The notes beneath the pieces were generated by a model. It had not been told where the DNA came from. It saw only the letters and a list, made by a program, of their open reading frames with translations, and did not search any database. Below are positions 7,992-15,465 of a stretch of DNA of 34,265 nucleotides, in pieces. Position 1 is the stretch's first letter. Each line of letters opens with the position of its first letter. Both the position numbers and the translations under genes were made by a program. The DNA comes from Magnetococcales bacterium (GTDB lineage Bacteria; Pseudomonadota; Magnetococcia; Magnetococcales; JADGCH01): the NCBI GenBank assembly GCA_015228995.1, contig JADGCM010000003.1, positions 1-34,265 on the forward strand. Direction: 5' to 3'.

Positions 7992-8875
7992 TACGATTTC
8001 CCCTCTATTGCCTGTAGTAAGTACTCACCCATTGTTATATTTGCGACTGGCTGTTGTGTGGTTACCTCCAGCAACTGGTACCCCAGGTTTTCAATTAATT
8101 GGCGTAATTCGTCCAAGCTGTGACCAAGCATTTGAATGGGCACTGGGTGAACACTGAGAAAAACCAGCGGTTGCAGTGTGCGTAGAACGTGAGCAGCGCC
8201 GCGTAGTACCTCCAATTCATAGCCTTCAACGTCGATCTTGATGACCTGAGGATGAAGGGATTGTTGCTGGCAAAAACGATCAATCGTCACTTGGCGACGG
8301 CGTGTTTCGTGGTAGGCTGCCGCATCTTTTTTGATGACAACCGCATTCATCCCCGCCACCTCCTCTTGCTCAAAAAAAGCAACTTCGTCGCGGTCGTCTT
8401 CTCCAACCAGTAATTCGAGTGCTGTAATAGTTCGCTGCATACCATTTAATTCGATGTGGCGGCTCAGGTAGGTATGATTGGCATGGGCTGGTTCGAAGGC
8501 AAAGACGCGGCCGTTCGGTGCCAACACTGACGCCATTGGCAAGGCCACCAAACCGATGTGGGCACCAACATCTAATACACACTGACAGTCACGGCAGGCT
8601 TCGATACAGGCGACAAAGCCGGCGTTGTGACGATCACCCCATTGTTCAAAAGAGCTAAAGGCGAAATAACCGTCCAACTTGAACGGGCCATAAGGTCCAA
8701 TACGGCTGCTGGCCGTTAGGGAGCGACCGCTATGGTTTAGCGCAAAGCGGTAACAATGCCCCAATAATCGCCACATAGGCTCCATCTTCTTGAGGGGGCC
8801 GTGGCGCCATCGCCGCAGCGTTGCTACTGCTAGATGGACGAAGGAATAGGGATTCCAGCCCTTCATGCCCGTCAT
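7991..8875 (-). CDS. FkbM-family methyltransferase
   Basis: A 294-residue SAM-dependent methyltransferase of the FkbM family, which usually O-methylates sugars or natural products. The Rossmann core shows CVLDVGAHIGLVALPMA (motif I), RVFAFEPAHANH, and the family hallmark IKIDVEGYELEVLRGA. The N-terminal ~80 residues (basic and aromatic-rich) lie outside the catalytic fold. ATG 8875 overlaps the stop of the upstream glycosyltransferase by 4 bp (ATGA). The position at the end of a glycan operon suggests capping or modification of the sugar chain made by the upstream glycosyltransferases. Confidence 0.87.
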   Translation of the reverse strand: MTGMKGWNPYSFVHLAVATLRRWRHGPLKKMEPMWRLLGHCYRFALNHSGRSLTASSRIGPYGPFKLDGYFAFSSFEQWGDRHNAGFVACIEACRDCQCVLDVGAHIGLVALPMASVLAPNGRVFAFEPAHANHTYLSRHIELNGMQRTITALELLVGEDDRDEVAFFEQEEVAGMNAVVIKKDAAAYHETRRRQVTIDRFCQQQSLHPQVIKIDVEGYELEVLRGAAHVLRTLQPLVFLSVHPVPIQMLGHSLDELRQLIENLGYQLLEVTTQQPVANITMGEYLLQAIEGKS

Positions 8876-10104
8876 GATCGACTCCTGCGCTGTTTAATGC
8901 CGTCCTGATATAACTCCAAATAACGGCCAACGACGTTATCCCAGCAGAAATCCTGGCCGCGCCGTTGAGATCGTTCTGCCCAACCACGACAGATAGTACT
9001 ATCGGACATCAGCAGCGCCATGGCATCCGCACAACTCTGGGCATCATTAGGATTGACGACCAAGCCATCGCGGCCGTGGCGAACCAAATCGCGGCAACCC
9101 GGGGCATCACTGGTAATGATGGGCAGTCCAGCCGCCATCGCTTCGGCCAACACAATACCAAAAGTTTCTAGACGTGATGGAAAGACAAAAGCGTCGGCTG
9201 CTAGGTAAAGATCGACGAGATCGTCGCCTGGTAATTGCAATAGTTGACCCACATCGGGATGGTGTCCAGAAATGCTCTCATGCAGGGATAGGTGATCGGC
9301 CACCCCCTGTTGTTTGGCTTCTGGTAGGAGGGCGGAGACACCACCACCAGCAATGACCATCATGAAGGGTTGCTTGGCAGTGCGTTGTTTGAGCAAGGCC
9401 ACCGCTTGTAGTAATAACACGAAATTTTTTTTAGGGTGATGCCGCCCCACTGATAAAAACAGAAAGGCTTGTTCCGGCAGTCCGAGACGCTGACGCAACA
9501 GGGCCTTGGATTCACGGCGCTGAAAACGGCTCAGATCAACGCCATTGGGGATGGCTACAATTTGTTCCTCTGCGACACCAAGGGCGCGATATTCGGCGAC
9601 GACACTGTCGCTGATAGCCACTAGGTGTTGGGCCAGGGGTAGCCAACGTCGCACCAGTTGATCAACCACTGGATTGAGACGCATGCCGTAGCCAATGTCC
9701 CGATCGATTTGGATGTCATCGCCGGCGCAACGCACCAACCAAGCAATATCCGGGCGGCATGCCGCAAAATGGTTAAAGGCGACTCCCACCGGATAACCCA
9801 TGGTGACGTGCCAATAGTCGAACTGCCAACGTCTTTGCAACAAGGCAAAGAACCGATCTAGTAACAAAAAACCAAGCCAAGGCCAACGTTCCAAAATCCC
9901 CCAGATACGCGGCGGAAACGCCTGTACCGGATAAGGCAGTTGCCATCCCCTTTGACGCAAGAGGGTCGGGTAGGGGTGCGAGGCAATTACCACTGGTCGG
10001 TGCCCCTGTTGCAGCAAACGGCTAGCGATATTATGTACCCCTACCTCGGCGCCGCCGATGTTGGGCAAGAAGGTAGAAATGGGTAAGGCAATGGTCAGTG
10101 ACAT
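8872..10104 (-). CDS. GT4-family glycosyltransferase
   Basis: GT-B fold retaining glycosyltransferase. The N-terminus carries the acceptor-domain glycine motif FLPNIGGAEVGVH; the C-terminal half has the donor-domain signatures IPNGVDLSRF, SVGRHHPKKNF and the E-x7-E motif (LETFGIVLAEAMAAG). ATG 10104 (MSLTIALPIST) is preferred over the in-frame start at 10149, because the family begins right at this beta-strand; the gene then overlaps the upstream stop by 10 bp. No signal or membrane helix is visible, so it acts on the cytoplasmic face. Which sugar it transfers cannot be told. It is one of four GT4 enzymes in this operon. Confidence 0.88.
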   Translation of the reverse strand: MSLTIALPISTFLPNIGGAEVGVHNIASRLLQQGHRPVVIASHPYPTLLRQRGWQLPYPVQAFPPRIWGILERWPWLGFLLLDRFFALLQRRWQFDYWHVTMGYPVGVAFNHFAACRPDIAWLVRCAGDDIQIDRDIGYGMRLNPVVDQLVRRWLPLAQHLVAISDSVVAEYRALGVAEEQIVAIPNGVDLSRFQRRESKALLRQRLGLPEQAFLFLSVGRHHPKKNFVLLLQAVALLKQRTAKQPFMMVIAGGGVSALLPEAKQQGVADHLSLHESISGHHPDVGQLLQLPGDDLVDLYLAADAFVFPSRLETFGIVLAEAMAAGLPIITSDAPGCRDLVRHGRDGLVVNPNDAQSCADAMALLMSDSTICRGWAERSQRRGQDFCWDNVVGRYLELYQDGIKQRRSRS

Positions 10105-11321
10105 GTGGCTACATCCAGAGTAGCGTTTGCTGGTAGGCTCATCAGACATTGCAACAGGCTCACTAAGCGACGATCAATCACGTGCGTACTGGCACAGGCG
10201 ATGATGTCGGCGGCAAACTGCTGCCGTTGTGCCAAAGACCAAGTTGTAGCTTGCCGAATGGCATCAGCCCATTGGCTTGCTTCCAATTCCGGCAGAAAGC
10301 CGTTATAACCCGGTTGAATCCACTGCTGAAAAGCGGGCTCATTGCCGTTGGCCACCACCGGCAGACCACAGGCCAACGCCTCCAACATCGGGGTGCTGAG
10401 CCCTTCGGCCAGTGATGGGATGGTGACGACATCGGCTAGCCGTACGTAATCAGCTGCTACCGCAAATTCGGTGTGTAACAGTACCCGCTCGGTCAATTGC
10501 AGCTCATGGATACGCTGTTTGATCTGGACGACGTAATCACGATTACGGGCTCCGTGCGGACCCGATTGCAACCATGGACCCGCCAATACCAGCTTGTAAT
10601 GGGCTGGTAATTGGTAAAGTACCTCCAGGAGAAAGATCTGGTTCTTGCCTGGAATGAAATTGGCCACCCAAACCAACACCACATCGGTCTCTTGAAACGG
10701 GGTGAGTTGTCGGCGTAACTGCCAGCGTGTGGTGGCATCGGCTGGGCAGAATGATTGCTCATCGACTGGATTGGGACGACACCAGATATTGCTGGTTAGA
10801 CCAAAACGCTGTTGGCATGCCTGGCGCAGTTTATCGGAGATGGCGATGATCAAGGTGCGTTGCTGAAGCTTGGGCTGCAGGTAACGTTGCCACAGCCAAG
10901 CCAGACCTGGCAGTGGTTGTAGAGGCTCGGCACCGGTGTTGACCAATTCGATGACCAGTGGCAGCCGCCTTAATTGCGCCCATAAAATAGCAGCGGCTGT
11001 CGATGATGAAGTACCTACCACATAAACCAACTCAGCCGGATAGCGCCACAACCACCATAGAGTTGCCACAGCTTCAAACCAGGTCCGTAACGCTTGGAAG
11101 AGACGGGCGTCGTAGCGCCAGCGGCAGGAGATGCGTTGCACCGCTATCCCTTGCCACTGATAAGCCTGGTTACCGCTATATTCCAATGAGTTGCACACCA
11201 CTTGCCAACTCCATCCGGTGCTAGCTGCAAGGCGCCGCCAAGTACGATCAATGCGGTAGCCCGAACCGGCATATTCTGGTGGATACTTGCTCGATACTAG
11301 CAGGACGTGCATGGATGACAT
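10095..11321 (-). CDS. GT4-family glycosyltransferase
   Basis: GT-B glycosyltransferase of about 408 residues. The N-terminus MHVLLVSSKYPPEYAGSGYR matches group 4 enzymes; ATG 11321 or ATG 11312 could be the start. The C-terminal domain has WVANFIPGKNQ and the E-x7-E motif in SLAEGLSTPMLEALACG. A hydrophobic, tryptophan-rich stretch near residues 85-120 may lie against the membrane. It overlaps the upstream GT4 gene by 25 bp and the downstream one by about 10 bp, so the genes are translationally linked. Donor and acceptor are unknown. Confidence 0.87.
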   Translation of the reverse strand: MSSMHVLLVSSKYPPEYAGSGYRIDRTWRRLAASTGWSWQVVCNSLEYSGNQAYQWQGIAVQRISCRWRYDARLFQALRTWFEAVATLWWLWRYPAELVYVVGTSSSTAAAILWAQLRRLPLVIELVNTGAEPLQPLPGLAWLWQRYLQPKLQQRTLIIAISDKLRQACQQRFGLTSNIWCRPNPVDEQSFCPADATTRWQLRRQLTPFQETDVVLVWVANFIPGKNQIFLLEVLYQLPAHYKLVLAGPWLQSGPHGARNRDYVVQIKQRIHELQLTERVLLHTEFAVAADYVRLADVVTIPSLAEGLSTPMLEALACGLPVVANGNEPAFQQWIQPGYNGFLPELEASQWADAIRQATTWSLAQRQQFAADIIACASTHVIDRRLVSLLQCLMSLPANATLDVATCH

Positions 11322-12469
11322 AACCCCTGATACAGTTCCTCATACAACTCCTGATATTGCTTAACAATAGAAGTCAACGAAAAATGGTCTACAATGCGTT
11401 GTCGAGCTGCCAGACCAAGCTGCTGCCGTTGCCGAGCATCCATGCTCAGTAGCTGTAAGCAGGCTTGCGCCATGGCCTTTGCATCCGCAGCGGGGACGAC
11501 CAGCCCCTGCTGTCCCACTACCCAAGCGGAATCCCCCACGTCAGTAACGACGCAGGGAACACCACAGGACATCGCCTCGCCAATAACATTAGCAAACCCT
11601 TCACCGATTGAGGCGGAGAGGGCGATATCAAAGGCAGCGTGGAGGGCGGCGATGTCTTGACGCCGCCCCAGCAGATGTAACCGATGGCCCAATGAGTTGC
11701 GGTGTAAAGCCTCAGCGAAAAACGGATTATCTGCCGTCACCCCGGGTCCTACCAGTACCAGATGACAGTTTGGCCACACGGCCTGCACCAACGCCACAGC
11801 AGTGAGGCAGAGGTCAAATCCTTTCATCGGATCGAAACGGGCCACCATGCCGATGACCGGAGCATCCGGGGCGATGCCTAACTCGGTACGGATACGCCAC
11901 CGTGCGGTGTCATCGGGCTGGTACTGTTGCACATCAAAACCATTCGGGATCAGTCGCCAAGCGCGTGGCCGATAACCAAGCTGCTGGTGTAACGTTTGCC
12001 CGGCCTTAGAGTTGACCAATATTAGATCCGGCCATCGCGATAGCCGCGCCAGCAGCCATAAGATCAGGCGCAGAGAACGCGAGTAGCTCAAATCCATGTA
12101 GGAGCAACGCAAACTCCAGATCAGCCTCGGTACGGACAGTAGCCGCGCTGCAATGGTTCCCAATAGATCAGCATGATAAAGCCAGGTTTGCAAAATATCT
12201 GGCTGTAACTGGCGCAACAGCCGCCATAAGCGCCACAGACCACGTGGATCAGCCTGGCCGCGTGGTATGGCTAAAAAATAGAGGGGTAACCCCAGAGCGT
12301 GAAAGGAGTCTGCCATGGGGCCACCACCGGTCATCACCACCACACTGTGCTCGAAGCGGCGAGAATCTCTTTGTGATAACAGCTTATGCAACATACGTTC
12401 GGCCCCACCGGTCTCCATACCAGTAATGAGATGGACGATGCGGATACGTTGGCTCACCTCTCGCACCAC
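11297..12469 (-). CDS. GT4-family glycosyltransferase
   Basis: GT4 enzyme of 390 residues. It has the N-terminal GMETGGAERML loop, VNSKAGQTLHQQLGY, the donor-site strand IPNGFDVQQYQPDD, VARFDPMKGFD and E-x7-E in GEGFANVIGEAMSCG. It is clearly paralogous to the glycosyltransferase at 12932-14068 (shared SYMDLS/SNMDLS, NSK/NSR and GEGF blocks). Start: GTG 12469 with AAGG six bases upstream; no ATG is available before the conserved N-terminal strand. It starts 5 bp after the protease gene, immediately behind palindromic repeat copy A. Confidence 0.88.
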   Translation of the reverse strand: MVREVSQRIRIVHLITGMETGGAERMLHKLLSQRDSRRFEHSVVVMTGGGPMADSFHALGLPLYFLAIPRGQADPRGLWRLWRLLRQLQPDILQTWLYHADLLGTIAARLLSVPRLIWSLRCSYMDLSYSRSLRLILWLLARLSRWPDLILVNSKAGQTLHQQLGYRPRAWRLIPNGFDVQQYQPDDTARWRIRTELGIAPDAPVIGMVARFDPMKGFDLCLTAVALVQAVWPNCHLVLVGPGVTADNPFFAEALHRNSLGHRLHLLGRRQDIAALHAAFDIALSASIGEGFANVIGEAMSCGVPCVVTDVGDSAWVVGQQGLVVPAADAKAMAQACLQLLSMDARQRQQLGLAARQRIVDHFSLTSIVKQYQELYEELYQGLCHPCTSC

Positions 12470-12474
12470 TTGCC

Positions 12475-12921
12475 TTAAGCCACTTCATGTTCCTCCTCTC
12501 CCCTTGCGGGAGAGGAGGTTGGGGGGTGAGGGGGAAATATACCCATGGCCAGTGACATGGGTATATTGGGACTCAGTGGGTTGGTTCGGACCCGCATCTG
12601 GACCGGCTCAATCACCAAGTCCATGTCTTCCATCGGAATTGCTCCCAGCAGTACTTGGTCGCCGAAAACCAGAGCCCCGGTCACACATTGACGCCCTAGT
12701 AGAGCGATTTTGACCGGAGCCATGTAGGGGATCAGGTGTAATTGACCATCCGCAGTTTTAATCTCACGTCTCCCCATTTCGGTCAACTGCAGCTGGATGG
12801 CAACATGTTGCGGAATGCACAGATGCAAGGCACCGGTATCTACGAGAGCATTAGCGTCAATCTCTTCCAGGTCAGGCCTAGCATAGTTGGCCAATCGAAG
12901 CGGTGTATAGATAATTCCCAT
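12475..12921 (-). CDS. Retropepsin-like (clan AA) aspartic protease
   Basis: Small single-domain aspartic-protease-like protein. The active-site strand is ANALVDTGALHLCIP (D-T-G), followed by the beta pattern of clan AA proteins and a second-lobe segment VFGDQVLLGAIPMEDMDLVI. Such one-domain enzymes work as dimers. ATG 12921 (MGIIYTP) is chosen because the longer ORF would run into the upstream glycosyltransferase stop at 12932. The last ~20 residues (PPHPPTSSPARGEEEH...) are encoded by a dispersed palindromic repeat and are not part of the protease fold. The gene is wedged between two glycosyltransferase genes on the same transcript; a role there is unknown. Confidence 0.78.
   Translation of the reverse strand: MGIIYTPLRLANYARPDLEEIDANALVDTGALHLCIPQHVAIQLQLTEMGRREIKTADGQLHLIPYMAPVKIALLGRQCVTGALVFGDQVLLGAIPMEDMDLVIEPVQMRVRTNPLSPNIPMSLAMGIFPPHPPTSSPARGEEEHEVA
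12485..12536 (-). repeat. Dispersed palindromic repeat, copy A (inside the protease gene)
   Basis: An 11-bp perfect stem (CCTCCTCTCCC at 12492-12502 and GGGAGAGGAGG at 12508-12518, loop of 5) flanked by a run of C/G with CTCACCCCCCAACC on the minus strand. The same layout recurs at 14635-14681 (minus) and 30852-30902 (plus). It overlaps the 3' end of the protease gene and the intergenic junction, and in RNA it would form a stable hairpin between two cistrons. Confidence 0.8.
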
Positions 12922-12931
12922 GGCGTTGTTG

Positions 12932-14068
12932 TTATTCTGTCTGGGTGAGTAACTGCTGCAACAGCACCTCAGTCTCTTGTGCCAGCCGCTGTGGCGAAAA
13001 ACGGCTGACAATCGAGTCGCGGGCTTGCTGGTGGTACTGGTCGCGTTGCTGGCACAGCCGCTGCGCCAGGGTCAAAATGCCCCGGGCCATGGCTTGGCTG
13101 TCTCCTACTGGCACAACGATGCCATTATTGGCCACGATATCCGCTGAATCACCTACATGGGTGACCACAAAGGAACGACCACAGGCCATGCCTTCTGCTA
13201 CCGCGTTGGAGAACCCCTCTCCAAAGGCCGATGATGAGACGCCGATATCGAGCGCGGTGTAAACGGCCGGCATGTCATCATGAGCACCCGCCCATAACAA
13301 ACGATCTTGTAGCCCCCATGCTTCAGCTTGTTGGCTCAGGGCGACGCGATAGGGATCTGGACCATCACCGACGCAAACGAAACGCAAGTTTGAGTCCTGT
13401 TCACTGGCCAGTGTTGCGGCACGCAAGAAGGTGACGTGGTCTTTCATTGGGTCGAGTCGAGCCACGATACCCACCAACAAATGGTGTTCCTCAATACCCC
13501 ACTGTTGACGTAATCGGAGGCGTCCCATTTCATCTGGTTGGAACAGCTCGATATCAATGCCATTGGCTACCAAGGCCAAACGGTTAGACGGGTAGCCCTG
13601 TTCCTGGTGGTAGAGCATGCCCACCCGTGAATTGGCGACGATGAGATGGGCCCAACGCGATAGCCAACAACTGCCATCGAATGCGAGCCGTTGCAGCCAA
13701 TCGTAACGGCTCAAATCCATGTTAGAAGCCCGTACGCCCCAGACGATCCGTACGCCCGGATAAAACCAGCGCAGCAACAGCGCTAACAAATTAGGTTCAA
13801 CCAAATAGCTGTGTAGAATATCCGGACGTTGTTGCCGCACCAGCCGGATCAAACGCCATAAAAATGTGACGACATGCCAGCGTGATCGTTTACCAAGATC
13901 GTGCACCGGAATGCCGGCTTGGTGCAACGGTTGTTCAAAGATACCTCCTCGATAAAACAGCGCGACGCCTACCGTATGGCCACGCTGTTTGAGACCGGCA
14001 GCCAATAACGCCAACTGCCGCTCGGCGCCACCGCGATCTAAGGAGCGTGCTAGAAACAGAATACGCAT
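12932..14068 (-). CDS. GT4-family glycosyltransferase
   Basis: GT4 enzyme starting at ATG 14068 (MRILFLARSLDRGGAERQL), which sits 2 bp after the Nudix stop; the longer ORF to 14182 reads back through the Nudix gene and is unlikely. Landmarks are SYLVEPN, VANSRVGMLYHQEQGY, ANGIDIELFQPDE, VARLDPMKDH and the E-x7-E motif GEGFSNAVAEGMACG. It is a paralog of 11297-12469. The conserved GGAER loop and E-x7-E are complete, so it should be active. It is the first glycosyltransferase of the minus-strand operon. Confidence 0.88.
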   Translation of the reverse strand: MRILFLARSLDRGGAERQLALLAAGLKQRGHTVGVALFYRGGIFEQPLHQAGIPVHDLGKRSRWHVVTFLWRLIRLVRQQRPDILHSYLVEPNLLALLLRWFYPGVRIVWGVRASNMDLSRYDWLQRLAFDGSCWLSRWAHLIVANSRVGMLYHQEQGYPSNRLALVANGIDIELFQPDEMGRLRLRQQWGIEEHHLLVGIVARLDPMKDHVTFLRAATLASEQDSNLRFVCVGDGPDPYRVALSQQAEAWGLQDRLLWAGAHDDMPAVYTALDIGVSSSAFGEGFSNAVAEGMACGRSFVVTHVGDSADIVANNGIVVPVGDSQAMARGILTLAQRLCQQRDQYHQQARDSIVSRFSPQRLAQETEVLLQQLLTQTE

Positions 14069-14070
14069 GG

Positions 14071-14487
14071 CTACGATTCCTGATCCATCAAGCAGGCGGA
14101 TAAAATCCGGTCGAGTCCCGGTACGGTTTTGTAATGTCCCAATTCTTGCGGTAAAATCCAGCGCAGCTCGTCGTTTTCCCAATCCAGTTTGATTTTGTCC
14201 GGTGTGGCCAACTCAAAGAGGAAAGGGTGAATACGCCAGACAACGCCAACATGGTTGTGGTCGACGATGTCGACTGGCTTGGCTTGGCGTATTAATGTCA
14301 GGTCGGTGGCGGGGATGCTGGTCTCTTCCAGTATCTCTTGCAGGGCATGGATGAGCGGATCTCCTTCCAAATAACCGCTGATACCGGACCAGAACCCTTG
14401 AAAGGAGCCGACCCGGTCGCTACGTCGCACCAACAACAGCCGACCGTCGTGGCGTAAAAACGCGGAAATAGCCTGACGTTGTTGCAT
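14071..14487 (-). CDS. Nudix hydrolase
   Basis: Nudix-fold protein of 138 residues that probably hydrolyses a nucleoside diphosphate linked to another moiety. The Nudix helix is GYLEGDPLIHALQEILEET; compared with the consensus, the Arg of the RE pair is Gln (QE) and the final Gly is Ser, while the metal-binding EExxEE-type glutamates remain. It is thus a variant box. The start ATG 14487 has GGAG eight bases upstream and is preferred to GTG 14496. It heads the glycosyltransferase operon, so a nucleotide-sugar or nucleotide housekeeping role is possible but not shown. Confidence 0.8.
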   Translation of the reverse strand: MQQRQAISAFLRHDGRLLLVRRSDRVGSFQGFWSGISGYLEGDPLIHALQEILEETSIPATDLTLIRQAKPVDIVDHNHVGVVWRIHPFLFELATPDKIKLDWENDELRWILPQELGHYKTVPGLDRILSACLMDQES

Positions 14488-14634
14488 AGCTGTCACTCCA
14501 GATTTTTTACGTTATGTCCCGATTCCTGGCCAAAATATCATAGATTGATCGTTATGTCACATCACCGTAGCGCTAAATTTATTTTTTTGTCGTTGATTTT
14601 GATAGGGAGTTAAATATAGATTGGCCGGGCGAGC

Positions 14635-14681
14635 TGCCTCTTCACCCTCTCTCCTTGTGGGAGAGGGCAGAGTGAGGAGTG
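14635..14681 (-). repeat. Dispersed palindromic repeat, copy B
   Basis: Second copy of the CCTCTCCC/GGGAGAGG palindrome, in the 228-bp divergent region between the Nudix operon and the transporter gene. The stem is imperfect (CCCTCTCtCC with GGGAGAGGG, loop TTGT), and the minus-strand flank reads CTCCTCACTCTGCCCTCTCCC. Apart from this repeat the divergent region is AT-rich and must hold both promoters; no convincing -35/-10 pair was identified. Confidence 0.75.
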
Positions 14682-14715
14682 CGAAAGACTTAATCACATA
14701 CCTGGTTGATAAATT

Positions 14716-15321
14716 ATGAAATTTCGTCGCTGCCCAACTTGTGTCCACGCGGCTGTGTGGAGTGATTTTTTCTTCACCTTGGCCCAGGCGCTGTTTCAAA
14801 CCGCCATCGCCTTTGTTTCCGGCAGCATGGCTTTACATGCCCAGGGCATTTACTCCTTTGCTGATTTTACCACCAAAGGGATCAATTTGGTCAGCGTTAA
14901 AATGGCGGCGCGGTTCCCGCAACTCCCCTTTATATCGGCGGCTCTGATCGGTCTTTGCCTAATAGGGGGAGCCTCGTTATTCCTGATCCATAATTTTCAG
15001 GTTGCTAGCAGCGAACCCAGCCATATTCCCAATTTATTGGCATTTTTTGGTTCCCTATTATCTGCGTTGGCCAGCGAATTGATGTTTCGTTATCTGGCCT
15101 GTGTGGGGCAAGAAAATAGCTACCCTGCCATCACGGCAGCCGCTTGGGACAACCGGATGGACGCCCTGTCTTCTCTGGCAGTCTTTGTTGGTGTGCTGGC
15201 TGCCTATCTGGGTTGGCCGGCGGCTGACCACTGGGTCGCGGTTGCGGTCGCCTTGTTGGTGGTTTGGGTTGGCGGCAAAATTGTGGTTGACGCACTGCAA
15301 CATCTGCTAGATGTGTGGTAG
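14716..15321 (+). CDS. MamB-like cation diffusion facilitator lacking the cytoplasmic domain
   Basis: A 201-residue, six-helix membrane protein of the cation diffusion facilitator family whose best resemblance is to magnetosome proteins MamB/MamM. It begins MKFRRCPTCVHAAVW, like the MamB N-terminus (MKF-x-x-C-x-x-C...W), and carries SELMFRYLACVGQEN and AAAWDNRMDALSS, matching the MamB ELMFRY and NAWDNRSDA signatures. Transport-site residues: Tyr46 and Asp50 in helix 2 (Tyr at this place is as in MamM; MamB has His) and Asp146/Asp150 in helix 5. The TM2-TM3 loop with the usual YPFGYGN motif is shortened, and the whole C-terminal cytoplasmic metal-sensing domain is missing: the stop falls right after helix 6. 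Substrate Fe or Zn is uncertain. The next gene originally began 16 bp downstream, before an IS inserted. Confidence 0.8.
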   Translation: MKFRRCPTCVHAAVWSDFFFTLAQALFQTAIAFVSGSMALHAQGIYSFADFTTKGINLVSVKMAARFPQLPFISAALIGLCLIGGASLFLIHNFQVASSEPSHIPNLLAFFGSLLSALASELMFRYLACVGQENSYPAITAAAWDNRMDALSSLAVFVGVLAAYLGWPAADHWVAVAVALLVVWVGGKIVVDALQHLLDVW

Positions 15322-15337
15322 AATAGGGACTTTTTAT

Positions 15338-15343
15338 ATGTAT
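15338..15343 (+). repeat. Left target-site duplication ATGTAT of the IS element
   Basis: The six bases ATGTAT lie directly left of the left inverted repeat and recur directly right of the right one (17129-17134). They include the start codon of the interrupted downstream gene. Confidence 0.9.
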
Positions 15344-15362
15344 CCGACATTCCGCAGTTGTT
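15344..15362 (+). repeat. Left terminal inverted repeat of the IS
   Basis: Nineteen bases, perfectly complementary in inverted orientation to 17110-17128. It begins directly after the ATGTAT duplication. Confidence 0.92.
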
Positions 15363-15421
15363 TTGTAGTTTTTTTGATTTTACGTTCTGCTGCCCCTCCC
15401 ATGTTCTACGATGAAGTCGTA

Positions 15422-15449
15422 TTGTTTTACACGGTATCTGTGTAAACAA
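15422..15449 (+). promoter_or_regulatory. Hairpin in the IS leader
   Basis: TTGTTTTACAC and GTGTAAACAA form an inverted repeat around GGTATCT, about 20 bases upstream of the transposase start. It could block read-through transcription from outside into the transposase gene, as hairpins near IS ends often do. The role is inferred; only the symmetry is seen. Confidence 0.45.
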
Positions 15450-15465
15450 GATTGACGAGGTGGTG

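Noticed and set aside
12922..13011. Longer start for the retropepsin-like protein
   Set aside because: The extension (cysteine- and asparagine-rich) overlaps the glycosyltransferase 3' end and is unrelated to the protease fold.
12932..14182. Long N-terminal extension of the glycosyltransferase
   Set aside because: The extra 38 codons lie inside the Nudix gene, and the family N-terminus begins at MRILFLAR.
14497..14715. A -10-like TATGAT and a -35-like GTGACA on the minus strand ahead of the Nudix operon
   Set aside because: The spacing is only about 12 bases, so this is not a credible sigma-70 promoter.
15422..15449. Palindrome in the IS leader as an operator for a host regulator
   Set aside because: It belongs to the IS and lies just upstream of the transposase; host regulation is not supported.
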